Assembly: GCA_963826105.1 (NCBI GenBank)
Contig: CAWGWA010000003.1
Span: 124,001 to 188,000 of the forward strand
Source: WHTI01 sp963826105
GTDB taxonomy: Bacteria > Actinomycetota > CADDZG01 > WHSQ01
DNA length: 64,000 nt
Direction of reading: 5' to 3'
In this document: positions 1 through 8,395 of the stretch, piece by piece
Layout: every line of letters starts with the position of its first letter
How positions within the stretch are numbered: position 1 is the first letter of the stretch
The notes under the pieces: model-generated
What the model saw: only the letters and a program-made list of their open reading frames with translations
Told to the model about the DNA's origin: nothing
Databases searched by the model: none
Position numbers and translations under genes: made by a program

Positions 1-332
1 ACCGCGACATAGGAAAGGCCGACGAACGGATACGCGAGAGAGAGTGGGACGCGCGATAGAACGACGAGCCAGAACATCCCCGAAACACCGAAGAGGAACA
101 TGCCGAACCAGAGTCGAGGTTCACGCACCGCGCGCCCAAGATAGTCACCGAATGCGGCCACCTCCGCCGAGCCGATCCTGCCCACTCGGTCCATGGCTGC
201 TTTCAGGATGACCTGCCCGGCAACCGCAAATCCGACGCTGACCACGAGGAACGCCATGGAGATGAGACTGCTGGTCTTGGATACTCCCGGGGCGGCAGAA
301 AAGCCATCCGGCAACGGTGTCTCGAGCGCCAT
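1..332 (-). CDS. EamA/small multidrug resistance-like membrane protein, partial (runs off the window)
   Basis: The frame is open from an ATG at 332-330 to the window edge (110 codons, no stop). It encodes a leader of about 24 residues, a hydrophobic segment, the stretch GQVILKAAMDRVG, a second hydrophobic segment (about 73-92) and then LSLAYPFVGLSYVA. This layout resembles one half of small EamA/SMR-type transporters, including ArnE/ArnF-like flippase subunits found beside glycosyltransferases (family knowledge). Its ATG shares one base with the stop of the preceding SpoIID-like gene, so the two are probably translationally coupled. A role in moving a lipid-linked sugar is an inference from context only; the C-terminus is missing. 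Confidence 0.6.
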   Translation of the reverse strand, partial: MALETPLPDGFSAAPGVSKTSSLISMAFLVVSVGFAVAGQVILKAAMDRVGRIGSAEVAAFGDYLGRAVREPRLWFGMFLFGVSGMFWLVVLSRVPLSLAYPFVGLSYVA

Positions 333-1615
333 CAGCCGGTCGTTTTGATCTTGATCTTGAAAAGGGTGTCCTTCAGACCCAACGCGTTTCGCACGTCCCA
401 GCCGCTCTCGCGTCGCGTTGCATCCACCCCGACGATCTTCACGCCACCTTTGGTCTGGGACTTCACGACCGTGACTCGTCCCGAAACACCCAGTGGCGAC
501 TTGATGACGAAGCGCGTGACCTTGCCGGTGTTGAACGCGGCGTTGAGCTTGGCCGAGAACTCGCTCCAAGTCATCGTGACCTTCCACGAATGGTTGGGGT
601 TGGCGGCGACCGCATCGGGCGCGTCGTTCACACCGCGTAGATATGGGTAGGGCGAGCCTCCCCAGACGTTCTCGTTGTTTTCGGTGTAGCCACCGGAAGA
701 CGAGGAGTAGAGCGCCGAGATCGGGTTGCCCTCATAGAGGATGACCACCCCGTCGGTGACCTGGACGGCCTTCTTCCAGTCGGCCCAGTACTGTCCCGAC
801 CCGGTTCGTTTCGAGTCTCCGATGTAAGCCTGGTCGAGGGTCGAATCAACGACCGCACACAGACACGGAACCCGGTGCTGTCCGGAATCGACGATGCGTT
901 TGAAGGCGAAAGTACGACCTGCGATCGCCTGAGCTTCAAGCGCTCCCGCCGGCCACGACGCCGGCACTTCTCCGAGTCCAAAGAGGTACTTCTGCATCGG
1001 AAGGACGATGACCGTCTGGAGACAGAAGTTGCCGCCGCAGGTCGAGGTTGAGAAGGGCCATACCTCGACGCGTCCGTAGGCGTAGTTGATGGACTTCTCT
1101 TTGATCCTGACCAGCGACCCGTACTCCTCGTATTGCACGACCAGGGGATGATCGGTATCTCCGAAGAGCGATACGCCGTTCTTCCTCACTCTGTTTCCGT
1201 TCTTGAAGAGCTTGACGCCCCCGGCGTTGCTGAGGTCGGCACGCCAATCGACCGAGGCTCCACCCTGCGCGATCTGTTCGGCGCTGCCCTTCACCTTGAA
1301 GACGAGTTTCCCTCCGCCGTCCTTGAACGCCGACGACGAGAAACCCACTGACTTTCTTCCTTGGAGAAGCCCGACGCGGATCTTCGACGGCATCGTCCGC
1401 TTCTTGACTGTCGTGTGCTTGTAGTAGGTCTTCACGATCTGGGTGCCGCTCTTCCCATTCAGAGCGCGCCCGTAGGCCCCGTATTGGGACATCCCGATGC
1501 CGTGTCCCCAACCGCCGCCGGTGATGACGACCTTCCGGCCCGCCTGCGCGGTGGGAACGAACGCCACGGAGATGGCCGCTACGGCCACGACCAGAGCGAG
1601 AACTCGTCGATGCAT
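332..1615 (-). CDS. SpoIID/LytB-domain secreted protein
   Basis: The 427-residue protein begins with a signal peptide (MHRRVLALVVAVAAISVAF, cleavage probably after AQA). Next comes the glycine-rich GGGWGHGIGMSQYGAYG motif typical of SpoIID/LytB proteins, then the family's central region (EVPASWPAGALEAQAIAGRTFA) and YSSSSGGYTENNENVWGG. Founding members are lytic transglycosylases acting on denuded glycan strands during Bacillus sporulation; in non-sporulating actinobacteria the role is unproven and presumably concerns cell-wall glycan. An upstream in-frame start exists at 1717, but the signal peptide favours 1615. It is the third gene of a leftward operon after GDP-fucose synthase and a glycosyltransferase. 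Confidence 0.85.
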   Translation of the reverse strand: MHRRVLALVVAVAAISVAFVPTAQAGRKVVITGGGWGHGIGMSQYGAYGRALNGKSGTQIVKTYYKHTTVKKRTMPSKIRVGLLQGRKSVGFSSSAFKDGGGKLVFKVKGSAEQIAQGGASVDWRADLSNAGGVKLFKNGNRVRKNGVSLFGDTDHPLVVQYEEYGSLVRIKEKSINYAYGRVEVWPFSTSTCGGNFCLQTVIVLPMQKYLFGLGEVPASWPAGALEAQAIAGRTFAFKRIVDSGQHRVPCLCAVVDSTLDQAYIGDSKRTGSGQYWADWKKAVQVTDGVVILYEGNPISALYSSSSGGYTENNENVWGGSPYPYLRGVNDAPDAVAANPNHSWKVTMTWSEFSAKLNAAFNTGKVTRFVIKSPLGVSGRVTVVKSQTKGGVKIVGVDATRRESGWDVRNALGLKDTLFKIKIKTTG

Positions 1616-1662
1616 ACGTACATGATGACCCGGATGGGGAGAAAGGAAGGACTTAGGAGCTT

Positions 1663-2727
1663 TCACGCGATCGCCGCCTTGTATGCCTCGACCGTGGCGC
1701 GAGCGGTCGCCGTCCACGTGTAGCGAGCCGCTTGCGCCCTGCCCTTGAGTTCGAGATCACGCCGCACCGAGCCATCGGTTGCCACCCTGAGCAGGCCCTC
1801 GGCGAGGTCATCGACCTCGAGAGGGTCCACCAGATGAGCCGCGTCACCGAGGACCTCGGATGCCGTCCCGTAGCGCCCCACGACGGTCGCCGTACCCGTC
1901 GCCATCGCCTCGAGAGGCGGGAGCCCGAACCCTTCGTACAGGGATGGATAGCAGAAGACCTCGGCGGCGGCCAGCAGGCCGGGCAGGGTCTCGTCGCCCA
2001 CCCACCCCAGCAACATCACGCCCTCGGTTTCGGGTAGATCATCGCCCCAGCCTCGGGGGCCGGCGATCACGAGCCTCCAGCCGTCGAGCTCGGACCGGAT
2101 CCTCTCCCAGGCACCAAGGAGCCGCCTGAGGTTCTTGCGAGGTTCGATCGTGCCAACGGCCAGGATGAAGGGGCCGGGGATGCCCATGCGCCCGAGTGCC
2201 ATGTCCGATAGAGGCGCGGCCCCGAAGAACTCGGGCGAGACACCTTCATGCGTCACATGGATCCGATCGGCGGTCAGGGAGTAACGATCGGCAACCTCAT
2301 CCTTGATCGCCTGCGTGGGAACCACCACGGCAGCGGCGCGCTCGATCGACCAGGGAACCAGCTCTCTCAGCCGGTCTCCTCCGGGGAAGGTGTCATCTCG
2401 ATAGAAAGATAGGTCGTGCACGGTGACCACTCCTGCGAGTCCACCAAGGGCGGGAAGGACGAAGTTCGTCCCATGGACTATCTCGGCCCCCGGGACCAGT
2501 CGATTGATGGCGGGTCGGCCGAGGCGCCTCCAGGCGGCTTGCACCGCCCGGGCGGGAATCTTCCACCGAGCGACCTCAAGCCCGGCCGGGGCATTGCCCC
2601 GCAGGGCCACTGCATAGGGCAGGACTTCGATCCCGGCTGCGGGGAGTTCGCGGATCAATTCGGTCGCGTAGCGTCCGATCCCGGTGGGCGGGTCGAACAA
2701 CGGCCCGGCATCGATGGCGACTTTCAG
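1663..2727 (-). CDS. GT4-family glycosyltransferase
   Basis: About 354 residues with the two-Rossmann (GT-B) layout of family GT4. The N-terminal half has DAGPLFDPPTGIGRYATEL and TVHDLSFYRD; the C-terminal half has the donor-binding region AVGTIEPRKNL, then YPSLYEGFGLPPLEAMA with the EGFG-type sugar-nucleotide motif. The preferred start is a CTG at 2727-2725 overlapping the TGA of the preceding GDP-fucose synthase gene, because family similarity begins at KVAIDAG; no ATG, GTG or TTG sits close by, so the start is uncertain. Coupling to GDP-fucose synthase suggests it adds fucose or another sugar to an exopolysaccharide (inference). Confidence 0.85.
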   Translation of the reverse strand: MKVAIDAGPLFDPPTGIGRYATELIRELPAAGIEVLPYAVALRGNAPAGLEVARWKIPARAVQAAWRRLGRPAINRLVPGAEIVHGTNFVLPALGGLAGVVTVHDLSFYRDDTFPGGDRLRELVPWSIERAAAVVVPTQAIKDEVADRYSLTADRIHVTHEGVSPEFFGAAPLSDMALGRMGIPGPFILAVGTIEPRKNLRRLLGAWERIRSELDGWRLVIAGPRGWGDDLPETEGVMLLGWVGDETLPGLLAAAEVFCYPSLYEGFGLPPLEAMATGTATVVGRYGTASEVLGDAAHLVDPLEVDDLAEGLLRVATDGSVRRDLELKGRAQAARYTWTATARATVEAYKAAIA

Positions 2728-3680
2728 AAGGTTGCCGCCTCGGCTTCTTTCCGGTGTGCCCGGTACCAGTCGATCGTGGTCACCAAGCCCTCTTCGAGCG
2801 GGACCTTCGCCTCGAACCCGAACAGCTCTTTGGCCCGGGAGGCATCTACGCGCCGGCGCGGTTGCCCATCGGGCTTTGTCGTGTCCCATCGAAGGTCGCC
2901 CGTGAAGCCGGACAACCGGGCGATCATCTCCGCAAGGTCCTTGATCGGAACCTCGTGATTCGAGCCGAGGTTCACCGGCTCCGCTCCGTCGTAGCCCTCG
3001 GTCGCCAGAACAATCCCCTCGGCGCAGTCCTCGACATAGAGGAACTCGCGCGTCGCGGTCCCGGTCCCCCACACGTCGATGTGGTCGTCGCCTGCGTCGA
3101 CCGCATCTACGCATTTCTTGATCAGAGCGGGGATCACGTGAGAGACCCCGGGATTGAACTTGTCGCCGGGACCGTAAAGGTTGGTCGGTAGGAGGTAGAT
3201 CGTGTTCTGCCCGTACTGCTCACGGTTGGCTTGCGCGTGGACGAGCAACGCCTTCTTGGCAACTCCATAGGGAGCGTTCGTCTCTTCGGGATAACCGTCC
3301 CACAGGGCGTCCTCGGAGAACGGGACCGGCGTGAACTTTGGGTAGGCGCAGATCGTTCCCAGCAAAACCGTTTTGGCGACACCTGCAGCGCGCGCCTCCT
3401 CGATCACGTAAGTGCCCATGAGCAGATTGACGAGATACAGCTCCGCCGGGTGCTCGCGGTTTGCCCCGATCCCTCCGACGCGCGCCGCTAGGTGGATAAC
3501 GAGGTCGGGCTCGGCCTCGGCGAACAGCTTACGGACGTGCTCCAAGTCGGTGAGGTCGTAGTCGGCACTTCGCGGGATGAAGATGTCCTTGCACCCGCGC
3601 TCGGTCAACTTGCGGGTTACGACGCTACCGAGGAACCCCGAGCCCCCCGTTACCAGGACGCGCTTCGAAGAGAGATCCAT
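2724..3680 (-). CDS. fcl: GDP-L-fucose synthase
   Basis: This 318-residue extended short-chain dehydrogenase converts GDP-4-keto-6-deoxymannose to GDP-L-fucose with NADPH. It shows the N-terminal TGGSGFLG nucleotide-binding loop, the YxxxK pair in APYGVAKK, the TNLYGPGDKF segment and SHVIPALIKK, which holds the conserved histidine. The usual serine-rich catalytic stretch (GSSC) reads GTIC here, a conservative Ser-to-Thr change at the expected catalytic serine. Length is normal for the family. GDP-mannose 4,6-dehydratase is not in the window and must be encoded elsewhere. First gene of the leftward operon, preceded by a TAGGAT box. Confidence 0.9.
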   Translation of the reverse strand: MDLSSKRVLVTGGSGFLGSVVTRKLTERGCKDIFIPRSADYDLTDLEHVRKLFAEAEPDLVIHLAARVGGIGANREHPAELYLVNLLMGTYVIEEARAAGVAKTVLLGTICAYPKFTPVPFSEDALWDGYPEETNAPYGVAKKALLVHAQANREQYGQNTIYLLPTNLYGPGDKFNPGVSHVIPALIKKCVDAVDAGDDHIDVWGTGTATREFLYVEDCAEGIVLATEGYDGAEPVNLGSNHEVPIKDLAEMIARLSGFTGDLRWDTTKPDGQPRRRVDASRAKELFGFEAKVPLEEGLVTTIDWYRAHRKEAEAATF

Positions 3681-3686
3681 CAGTCC

Positions 3687-3692
3687 ATCCTA
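3687..3692 (-). promoter_or_regulatory. -10-like hexamer for fcl (leaderless start)
   Basis: TAGGAT on the minus strand, six bases before the ATG at 3680. The layout fits a leaderless transcript starting at or next to the start codon. Confidence 0.5.
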
Positions 3693-3718
3693 TTTCGCCC
3701 CCGACAACCGCCGGGGTT

Positions 3719-3994
3719 CTAGCTTTCTGCGACCGGCTCAGAGCTCGGTGGGGCCTCGGGAGGTGTGTCTCCCGCTACTGGTTCACCGATCACCGCCCGG
3801 TAGGCGGACCCCAACTGCCCCCGGACCGCGAACAGGATCGCCGTGGCCAATGGCCAGTAGGTGAACATCCGATCCTCGAACGCCACCAACTTGAACGCAT
3901 GCGCCACCAGGGCGACGCCCAGTCCGAACACCAGGCCCCCGAAGAACCCGCGGACCGGCTTGCCCTTGATCCAAAGCCTCTTGTCGTTGGTCAT
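3719..3994 (-). CDS. Small membrane protein of unknown function
   Basis: 91 residues; not recognised as a named family. There are two likely membrane segments (about residues 15-37, GFFGGLVFGLGVALVAHAF, and 44-58) and an acidic, proline-rich tail. An AGGGGG Shine-Dalgarno run precedes the ATG. It starts ten bases after the upstream secreted-protein gene, so the two probably form an operon. Confidence 0.6.
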   Translation of the reverse strand: MTNDKRLWIKGKPVRGFFGGLVFGLGVALVAHAFKLVAFEDRMFTYWPLATAILFAVRGQLGSAYRAVIGEPVAGDTPPEAPPSSEPVAES

Positions 3995-4004
3995 CTCAAT
4001 CCCC

Positions 4005-4712
4005 CTATGACGGCACTTCGACGATGCCCAGCAGAATGAAGATCAGCAGCAGAGCGATGATCAGGAATAGGTCGGCGCCGAAATTCGCTTTGAGGTCGGG
4101 ACCGATCTCCTTGATCAGGTTCACGATGGCGCGACCGAGCGAGTTCTCCGCTTTCTTCGTGACTCTCGGATCGCTCTTGCCGAGGTTCTTTCCGCCCTTC
4201 GGCTTCCTTCCACTGGCGGCAAGGGCTCCGCCGCCGAGGGCCGCCGCACCGCCGAGGGCCGCTTCCGCCGCACTGGTGTCGCCGAGCTGCATGTAGGCAC
4301 TGCCGGTGCAGCTCCAGCCGCTCCCGGTTCCCCTCCCGTTGACCTTGTAGATCCCAGAACCCAACGTAAAGATGATGCTCGGGACCTTTACCGTGCCGCC
4401 CCACGACGTTCCCTTGCCCTTGTAGGGCCCGAACGACATATCGGGGAGCCAGAACGGGGTCTCGACCTTCACCCTGGTCGTGCTGCGGCCGCTGCTGGCG
4501 CCCGCGGGGGCGGTTCCGGCAACGACCACGCTGTCGCCATCGGCGACCTTGAGCGGATCGTCCTTGGTTAGTTGTGTCGGGCTCGCGCCGTTGACCGTGG
4601 CAGAGCACCCACCGCTGAGGGATTGCGCAAGCGCGCCCCCGGTTAAGAGGAAGCCGAGCACCGCACCCAAAACCGCGGCGCCGAGAACCTTTCGAACCCT
4701 GATCCCCACCAC
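4005..4712 (-). CDS. Secreted or membrane-anchored protein of unknown function
   Basis: 235 residues from a GTG at 4712 (a second GTG follows at once). It has an N-terminal signal peptide (VLGAAVLGAVLGFLLTGGAL, ending ALAQS), a domain with two cysteines (GGCSATVNG and WSCTGSA) that may form a disulfide, an Ala/Gly-rich linker (about 145-165), a basic stretch, and a C-terminal membrane helix (LFLIIALLLIFILLGIVEV). This predicts a C-tail-anchored extracytoplasmic domain. I do not recognise the family. It is divergent from the glycosyltransferase gene at 4824; the 111 bases between them must hold both promoters. Confidence 0.65.
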   Translation of the reverse strand: MVGIRVRKVLGAAVLGAVLGFLLTGGALAQSLSGGCSATVNGASPTQLTKDDPLKVADGDSVVVAGTAPAGASSGRSTTRVKVETPFWLPDMSFGPYKGKGTSWGGTVKVPSIIFTLGSGIYKVNGRGTGSGWSCTGSAYMQLGDTSAAEAALGGAAALGGGALAASGRKPKGGKNLGKSDPRVTKKAENSLGRAIVNLIKEIGPDLKANFGADLFLIIALLLIFILLGIVEVPS

Positions 4713-4823
4713 GAAGCCCCCTTCGCTTGACCTGGTCACACAATCGCGCAAGCCCCCGCCCCCCACAAGGGGTTTTGGGCTCCCGCCGACCCCAGAAGGG
4801 GCTCGCTCTGGGAGGATGACGGC

Positions 4824-5924
4824 GTGAAGTCTAGGGTTGCCTACACGATCGAGCAGTGCTGGCACGCGGTGCCCGGAGGGACCGCCGTGGCCGGCATCGA
4901 GATGGCGCGGGCGGTAACCGAGTCCGATCTCGCCGATCTCGTGGGGGTGGCGGCGAGACACCGACGGCCCCCGCCGGACCCGTTCGTGCCCCCGATCCCG
5001 GTTCGGCATCTGGCTCTCCCCCGTATCCCCCTCTACGAGGCGTGGTCACGACTCCGCCTCCCCAAGGTCGAGCGGGCCACAGGGCCGGTGGATGTCATCC
5101 ACGCCACGACGATCGCGGTGCCTCCCCGAACCCGGCCGATGGCCCTGTCGATCCACGACCTCGCCTTCGTGAGATATCCGGAGCACTTCACCGCCCATGG
5201 TCTGAGGTTCTTCCGCCGCAATCTTCGACTGGCACTAGCCGACGCCGACCTCGTGCTCTGTTCCTCGAAGGCGGTTTGGGCGGATGCCGAGACCGCAGGG
5301 TTCTCGCCCGATCGTTTGCGGATGGTTCCGCTCGGTGTGCGTTCCGAGGTCGCCACGCCGGCGGCGGTCGATCGGGTCCGAGCGACCTACTGGCTCGAAC
5401 GTCCCTACATCCTGTGGACCGGAACCGTTGAGCCCCGCAAGAACCTCCGCGGCCTCCTCGAGGCATTCCGTGCCCTCGATGCCAAGGCCGATCTCGTTCT
5501 GGTCGGCCCCAAGGGCTGGAACGAGGACCTCAGCGCATTGATCGAACCCCTTGGGGATCGCGTGAAGCCCCTCGGCTTCGTTCCGGCCGGCGACCTCGGC
5601 CCGCTCTACGCCGGAGCAACCGCGTTCGTGTTCCCGAGCTTCGCCGAGGGCTTCGGCTTCCCCGTCCTCGAGGCCATGACCCAGGGGACTCCCGTCGTAA
5701 CCTCGCGGGGCACGTCGACCGAAGAGATAGGGGGCGACGCGGTGGTGCTGGTCGACCCCACCGATCCCGGCTCGATCGCGAAGGGGCTCGCTCAGGTGCT
5801 GGACAAGGGGTCGTTCGCCGCCGAACTGGGGGCCAGAGGCAAGGAGCGAGCGGCGCTCTTCTCATGGGATCGGACCGCATCGCTTCTGGGTGAGGTCTAT
5901 CAAGAACTGGCGAGCAAGAGCTAA
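4824..5924 (+). CDS. GT4-family glycosyltransferase
   Basis: 366 residues from a GTG start. It carries LSIHDLAFVRYPEHF in the acceptor half and WTGTVEPRKNLRGLLEAF followed by FPSFAEGFGFPVLEAM in the donor half, the typical GT4 pattern. It is closely similar in layout to the product of 1663-2727, so the two probably arose by duplication. First of three tandem rightward glycosyltransferase genes ending at 8291. A GAGGAT hexamer lies six bases before the GTG, a weak version of the leaderless -10 seen elsewhere in the window. The sugar donor cannot be told from sequence. Confidence 0.87.
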   Translation: MKSRVAYTIEQCWHAVPGGTAVAGIEMARAVTESDLADLVGVAARHRRPPPDPFVPPIPVRHLALPRIPLYEAWSRLRLPKVERATGPVDVIHATTIAVPPRTRPMALSIHDLAFVRYPEHFTAHGLRFFRRNLRLALADADLVLCSSKAVWADAETAGFSPDRLRMVPLGVRSEVATPAAVDRVRATYWLERPYILWTGTVEPRKNLRGLLEAFRALDAKADLVLVGPKGWNEDLSALIEPLGDRVKPLGFVPAGDLGPLYAGATAFVFPSFAEGFGFPVLEAMTQGTPVVTSRGTSTEEIGGDAVVLVDPTDPGSIAKGLAQVLDKGSFAAELGARGKERAALFSWDRTASLLGEVYQELASKS

Positions 5925-5937
5925 AGAGCGAGGAAGC

Positions 5938-7065
5938 ATGGAGAAGGTTGGGATCAACATGTTGTGGATGGTTCCCGGGGTTGTGGGTGGCTCCGAGACC
6001 TACACGACGCGCCTTCTCCAGGGCCTGGCGGAGCGTCCCACCGAGTTCGACTACACGGTCTTCGCTCTGCCGCAGTTCGCCGAGGCCTACCCGGATCTGG
6101 CCAAGACTTTCAAGATCGCATTCGCGCCGGTCTCGGGTCAGTTCAAGTCGTTCCGCGTGGCCGGAGAGAACTCCTGGCTGGCGGCGCAGTGCCGGAAGCG
6201 AAAGATCGACCTCGTCCATCACGCCGGTGGCGTGGTCCCCATCGTGCGGACCGCACGGCCGGTCCTTACCATCCACGACCTCCAGTACCTCTACTACCCC
6301 GAGTACTTCTCGACCACGAAGCTCGCCTATCTAAAGCGCATGGTTCCTCGCTCGGCCGAGGCGGCCCGCCTCGTCCTCACCCCGAGTGAGTACTCGCGCC
6401 GGACCGTGATCGAACGACTGAACATCGACCCAAGCATCGTCATCGTCGTGCCGCATGGGATCTCACCGCGCGTGTCCTCCGAGGACACTTCGAGCGTCCG
6501 CAAGCGTTACGGGATCGAGGGGCGGTTCTTCCTCTATCCCGCGATCACCTACCCGCACAAGAACCATCTCGTTCTCATCGAAGCGTTCGCTCGCGTCGCG
6601 AAGATGTATCCCGACACGACCCTCGTGTTCACCGGAGCCAAGGGGTCGATGGAGGTGCGCCTCGCGGAGGAGATCAAGGAGCAAGGGATCGCCGACCGTG
6701 TGAAGCGACTCGGTTACATCCCGTCGACCGACCTCGATGCGCTCTACCGAGAGGCCGTGGCGATGACCTTCCCGTCTCGTTTCGAGGGCTTCGGCGCGCC
6801 GGTGCTCGAAGCGATGGCCCGGGAGTGCCCTGTGATCGCTGCGGATGCCACGGCCCTGCCGGAGGTCGTGGAAGAAGCGGGCTTGATGGTGTCCCCCGAC
6901 AATCCCGAGCAGTGGTTCCAGGCGATGACAGAGCTGCTCGATGACGACAACCTGCGGTCGATCCTGGTTAAGAAAGGGATCGAGCGCGCGGGGGCGTTTA
7001 CTTGGGATCAGGCAGCCAACATCCTCGAGAGCTCCTACCGGCATGCGTTGGAAACCACGCTGTGA
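5938..7065 (+). CDS. GT4-family glycosyltransferase
   Basis: 375 residues from the ATG at 5938, chosen because GAGGAAG lies just upstream. Motifs: GGSETYTTRLLQGL at the N-terminus, LTIHDLQYLYYPEYF in the middle, and YPAITYPHKNHLVLIEAF and FPSRFEGFGAPVLEAM in the C-terminal donor domain. It belongs to the mannosyltransferase-like branch of GT4 (family-level call). It begins 13 bases after the preceding glycosyltransferase and its stop overlaps the next start (GTGA), so the three genes form one operon. Confidence 0.87.
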   Translation: MEKVGINMLWMVPGVVGGSETYTTRLLQGLAERPTEFDYTVFALPQFAEAYPDLAKTFKIAFAPVSGQFKSFRVAGENSWLAAQCRKRKIDLVHHAGGVVPIVRTARPVLTIHDLQYLYYPEYFSTTKLAYLKRMVPRSAEAARLVLTPSEYSRRTVIERLNIDPSIVIVVPHGISPRVSSEDTSSVRKRYGIEGRFFLYPAITYPHKNHLVLIEAFARVAKMYPDTTLVFTGAKGSMEVRLAEEIKEQGIADRVKRLGYIPSTDLDALYREAVAMTFPSRFEGFGAPVLEAMARECPVIAADATALPEVVEEAGLMVSPDNPEQWFQAMTELLDDDNLRSILVKKGIERAGAFTWDQAANILESSYRHALETTL

Positions 7066-8291
7066 AACTGGCGGTCGTCTGCCCCCACTTCGAGCCCGAC
7101 CTGGCCCCCACCGGCGCGGTGATCACAAGGATCGTTCACGAACTCGCCGCCCGGGGACACACGATCGAGGTCCTTACGTCGCTCCCCTGGTACCGCGAAC
7201 ACAGCATCGAGCCCGGATACGAAGGGCGCTGGGTCCGTCGCGAAGACGTTCCCTGGGGACGCATCACCCGGATGAATCCCTTTCCCACTCAGGACAAGCG
7301 GAACATCGTCCGTCGCGCGGCAGCATTCGGCGGATTCAGTGCACTGGCCGCGGCCCAGGGGATGCGCGGGGACCCGGTCGACGGTGTTCTCGCCATGTCC
7401 CCGCCATTAACCCTCGGTCTGACCGGTTGGGCAGTCGCCAAGAAGCGCAAGGCTCCTCTCGTTTTCAACATTCAGGACGTCTTTCCGGATGTGGCAATCG
7501 AACTGGGCGCGTTGAAGGGCAAACGCGCGATCGCGGCCGCGTACCGACTCGAGCGCACCTGCTACGCCCGCTCCGACGCGATCACTGTTCTGTCGAACGA
7601 CCTCAAGGACAACGTTGCGGCGAAGATCGACGATCCAGCGAAGATCCACGTCATACCGAACTTCGTGGATACGGATGCGATCCGACCCGGCGAGCGAGAG
7701 AACTCCTACCGGACCGAGTTTGGGCTCACGGGCAAGACCGTCGTCATGTACGCCGGAAACATCGGACTCTCGCAGTCCTTCGATCTGATCCTGGCCGCCG
7801 CCACCGCCCTCTCCTTTGAGGACGATCTCGTGTTCGTAATCAACGGAGGTGGCTCTGCACTCGACGAACTCAAAGAGAAGGCAGCCGGACTTACGAACGT
7901 GATCTTCACCCCGATGCAGCCGGTCGAACGCCTGAGCGAGGTATTGGCCGCCGGCGACATCCACCTCGTGCCATTGAAACGAGGTCTGGCACGATCGAGC
8001 GTTCCCTCCAAGACCTACTCGATCCTTGCCGCCGGTCGCCCGGTCGTCGCGAGCGTCGATGCTGGGAGCGAGGTCGCCCGGATCATCGAGAGCGCCGAAG
8101 CCGGGCTCGCGGTCCCCCCGGAAGATGCCGAGGCCTTCACCAAAGCGATCCGAACGCTGCTCGACGACCCGGCCCGAGCCGCATCGATGGGCGCCGGCGG
8201 GCGGGGGTTCGTCGAATCGTGGGCCTCCCCGGCCGCGGTGGCAGGCCGATACGAGGAATTGTTCAAGACCCTGAACCCGAGATCTGTCTAG
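7062..8291 (+). CDS. GT4-family glycosyltransferase, WbuB/WcaI-like
   Basis: 409 residues from a GTG overlapping the previous TGA. The N-terminus (VVCPHFEPDLAPTGAVITR), NIQDVFPDVAIELG, AITVLSNDLKD, VIPNFVDTD and YAGNIGLSQSFD are characteristic of WbuB/WcaI-type transferases of colanic-acid and O-antigen loci. The donor half contains SVPSKTYSILAAGRPVVAS in place of the EGFG-type motif, as expected for that subgroup. Last gene of the operon; the two-hairpin element at 8311-8348 follows. Confidence 0.87.
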   Translation: MKLAVVCPHFEPDLAPTGAVITRIVHELAARGHTIEVLTSLPWYREHSIEPGYEGRWVRREDVPWGRITRMNPFPTQDKRNIVRRAAAFGGFSALAAAQGMRGDPVDGVLAMSPPLTLGLTGWAVAKKRKAPLVFNIQDVFPDVAIELGALKGKRAIAAAYRLERTCYARSDAITVLSNDLKDNVAAKIDDPAKIHVIPNFVDTDAIRPGERENSYRTEFGLTGKTVVMYAGNIGLSQSFDLILAAATALSFEDDLVFVINGGGSALDELKEKAAGLTNVIFTPMQPVERLSEVLAAGDIHLVPLKRGLARSSVPSKTYSILAAGRPVVASVDAGSEVARIIESAEAGLAVPPEDAEAFTKAIRTLLDDPARAASMGAGGRGFVESWASPAAVAGRYEELFKTLNPRSV

Positions 8292-8310
8292 TACCCGCCG
8301 CCCCGACGAG

Positions 8311-8348
8311 CGCTTTCAGCTCAGAAGCAGGTCGTCTCGACGACCTGC
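8311..8348 (+). repeat. Two-hairpin element, copy A (upstream of marR)
   Basis: A 38-base element shared with 23411-23448 (minus). The first 18 bases can form a short stem (GCTTT with GAAGC) around AGCTCA. Bases 8327-8348 form a perfect 10-base inverted repeat (GCAGGTCGTC and GACGACCTGC with a TC spacer). The two copies agree at 31 of 38 positions. Six of the seven differences are three base-pair swaps that keep the stem paired, and the seventh is in the first loop. It lies 47 bases before the marR ATG and has no U-run after it, so it is not an ordinary intrinsic terminator, though it could still end the glycosyltransferase transcript. Confidence 0.7.
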
Positions 8349-8365
8349 AGGACAGAGTGAAATAA

Positions 8366-8392
8366 ATAGCTTCGCTAATTAGTTATGCTAAG
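8366..8392 (+). promoter_or_regulatory. AT-rich promoter/operator region of marR
   Basis: An AT-rich patch in GC-rich surroundings with overlapping inverted repeats: TAGC-TTC-GCTA, the palindrome CTAATTAG, and TTAG-TTATG-CTAA. TATGCT at 8384-8389 sits six bases before the marR ATG and fits a leaderless -10. MarR proteins usually bind such palindromes to repress themselves and the exporter beside them (family knowledge); autoregulation here is inferred. Confidence 0.55.
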
Positions 8393-8395
8393 TGC

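Noticed and set aside
332..981. Several plus- and minus-strand frames inside the SpoIID-like gene
   Set aside because: They lack family motifs and lie in other frames of a gene with a clear signal peptide and conserved domain; high GC produces long shadow frames.
8327..8348. Simple intrinsic terminator after the glycosyltransferase operon
   Set aside because: No U-run follows, and a covarying copy lies in a divergent promoter gap (23411-23432), so the hairpin alone does not explain the conserved 38-base element; termination is kept only as a possible extra role.
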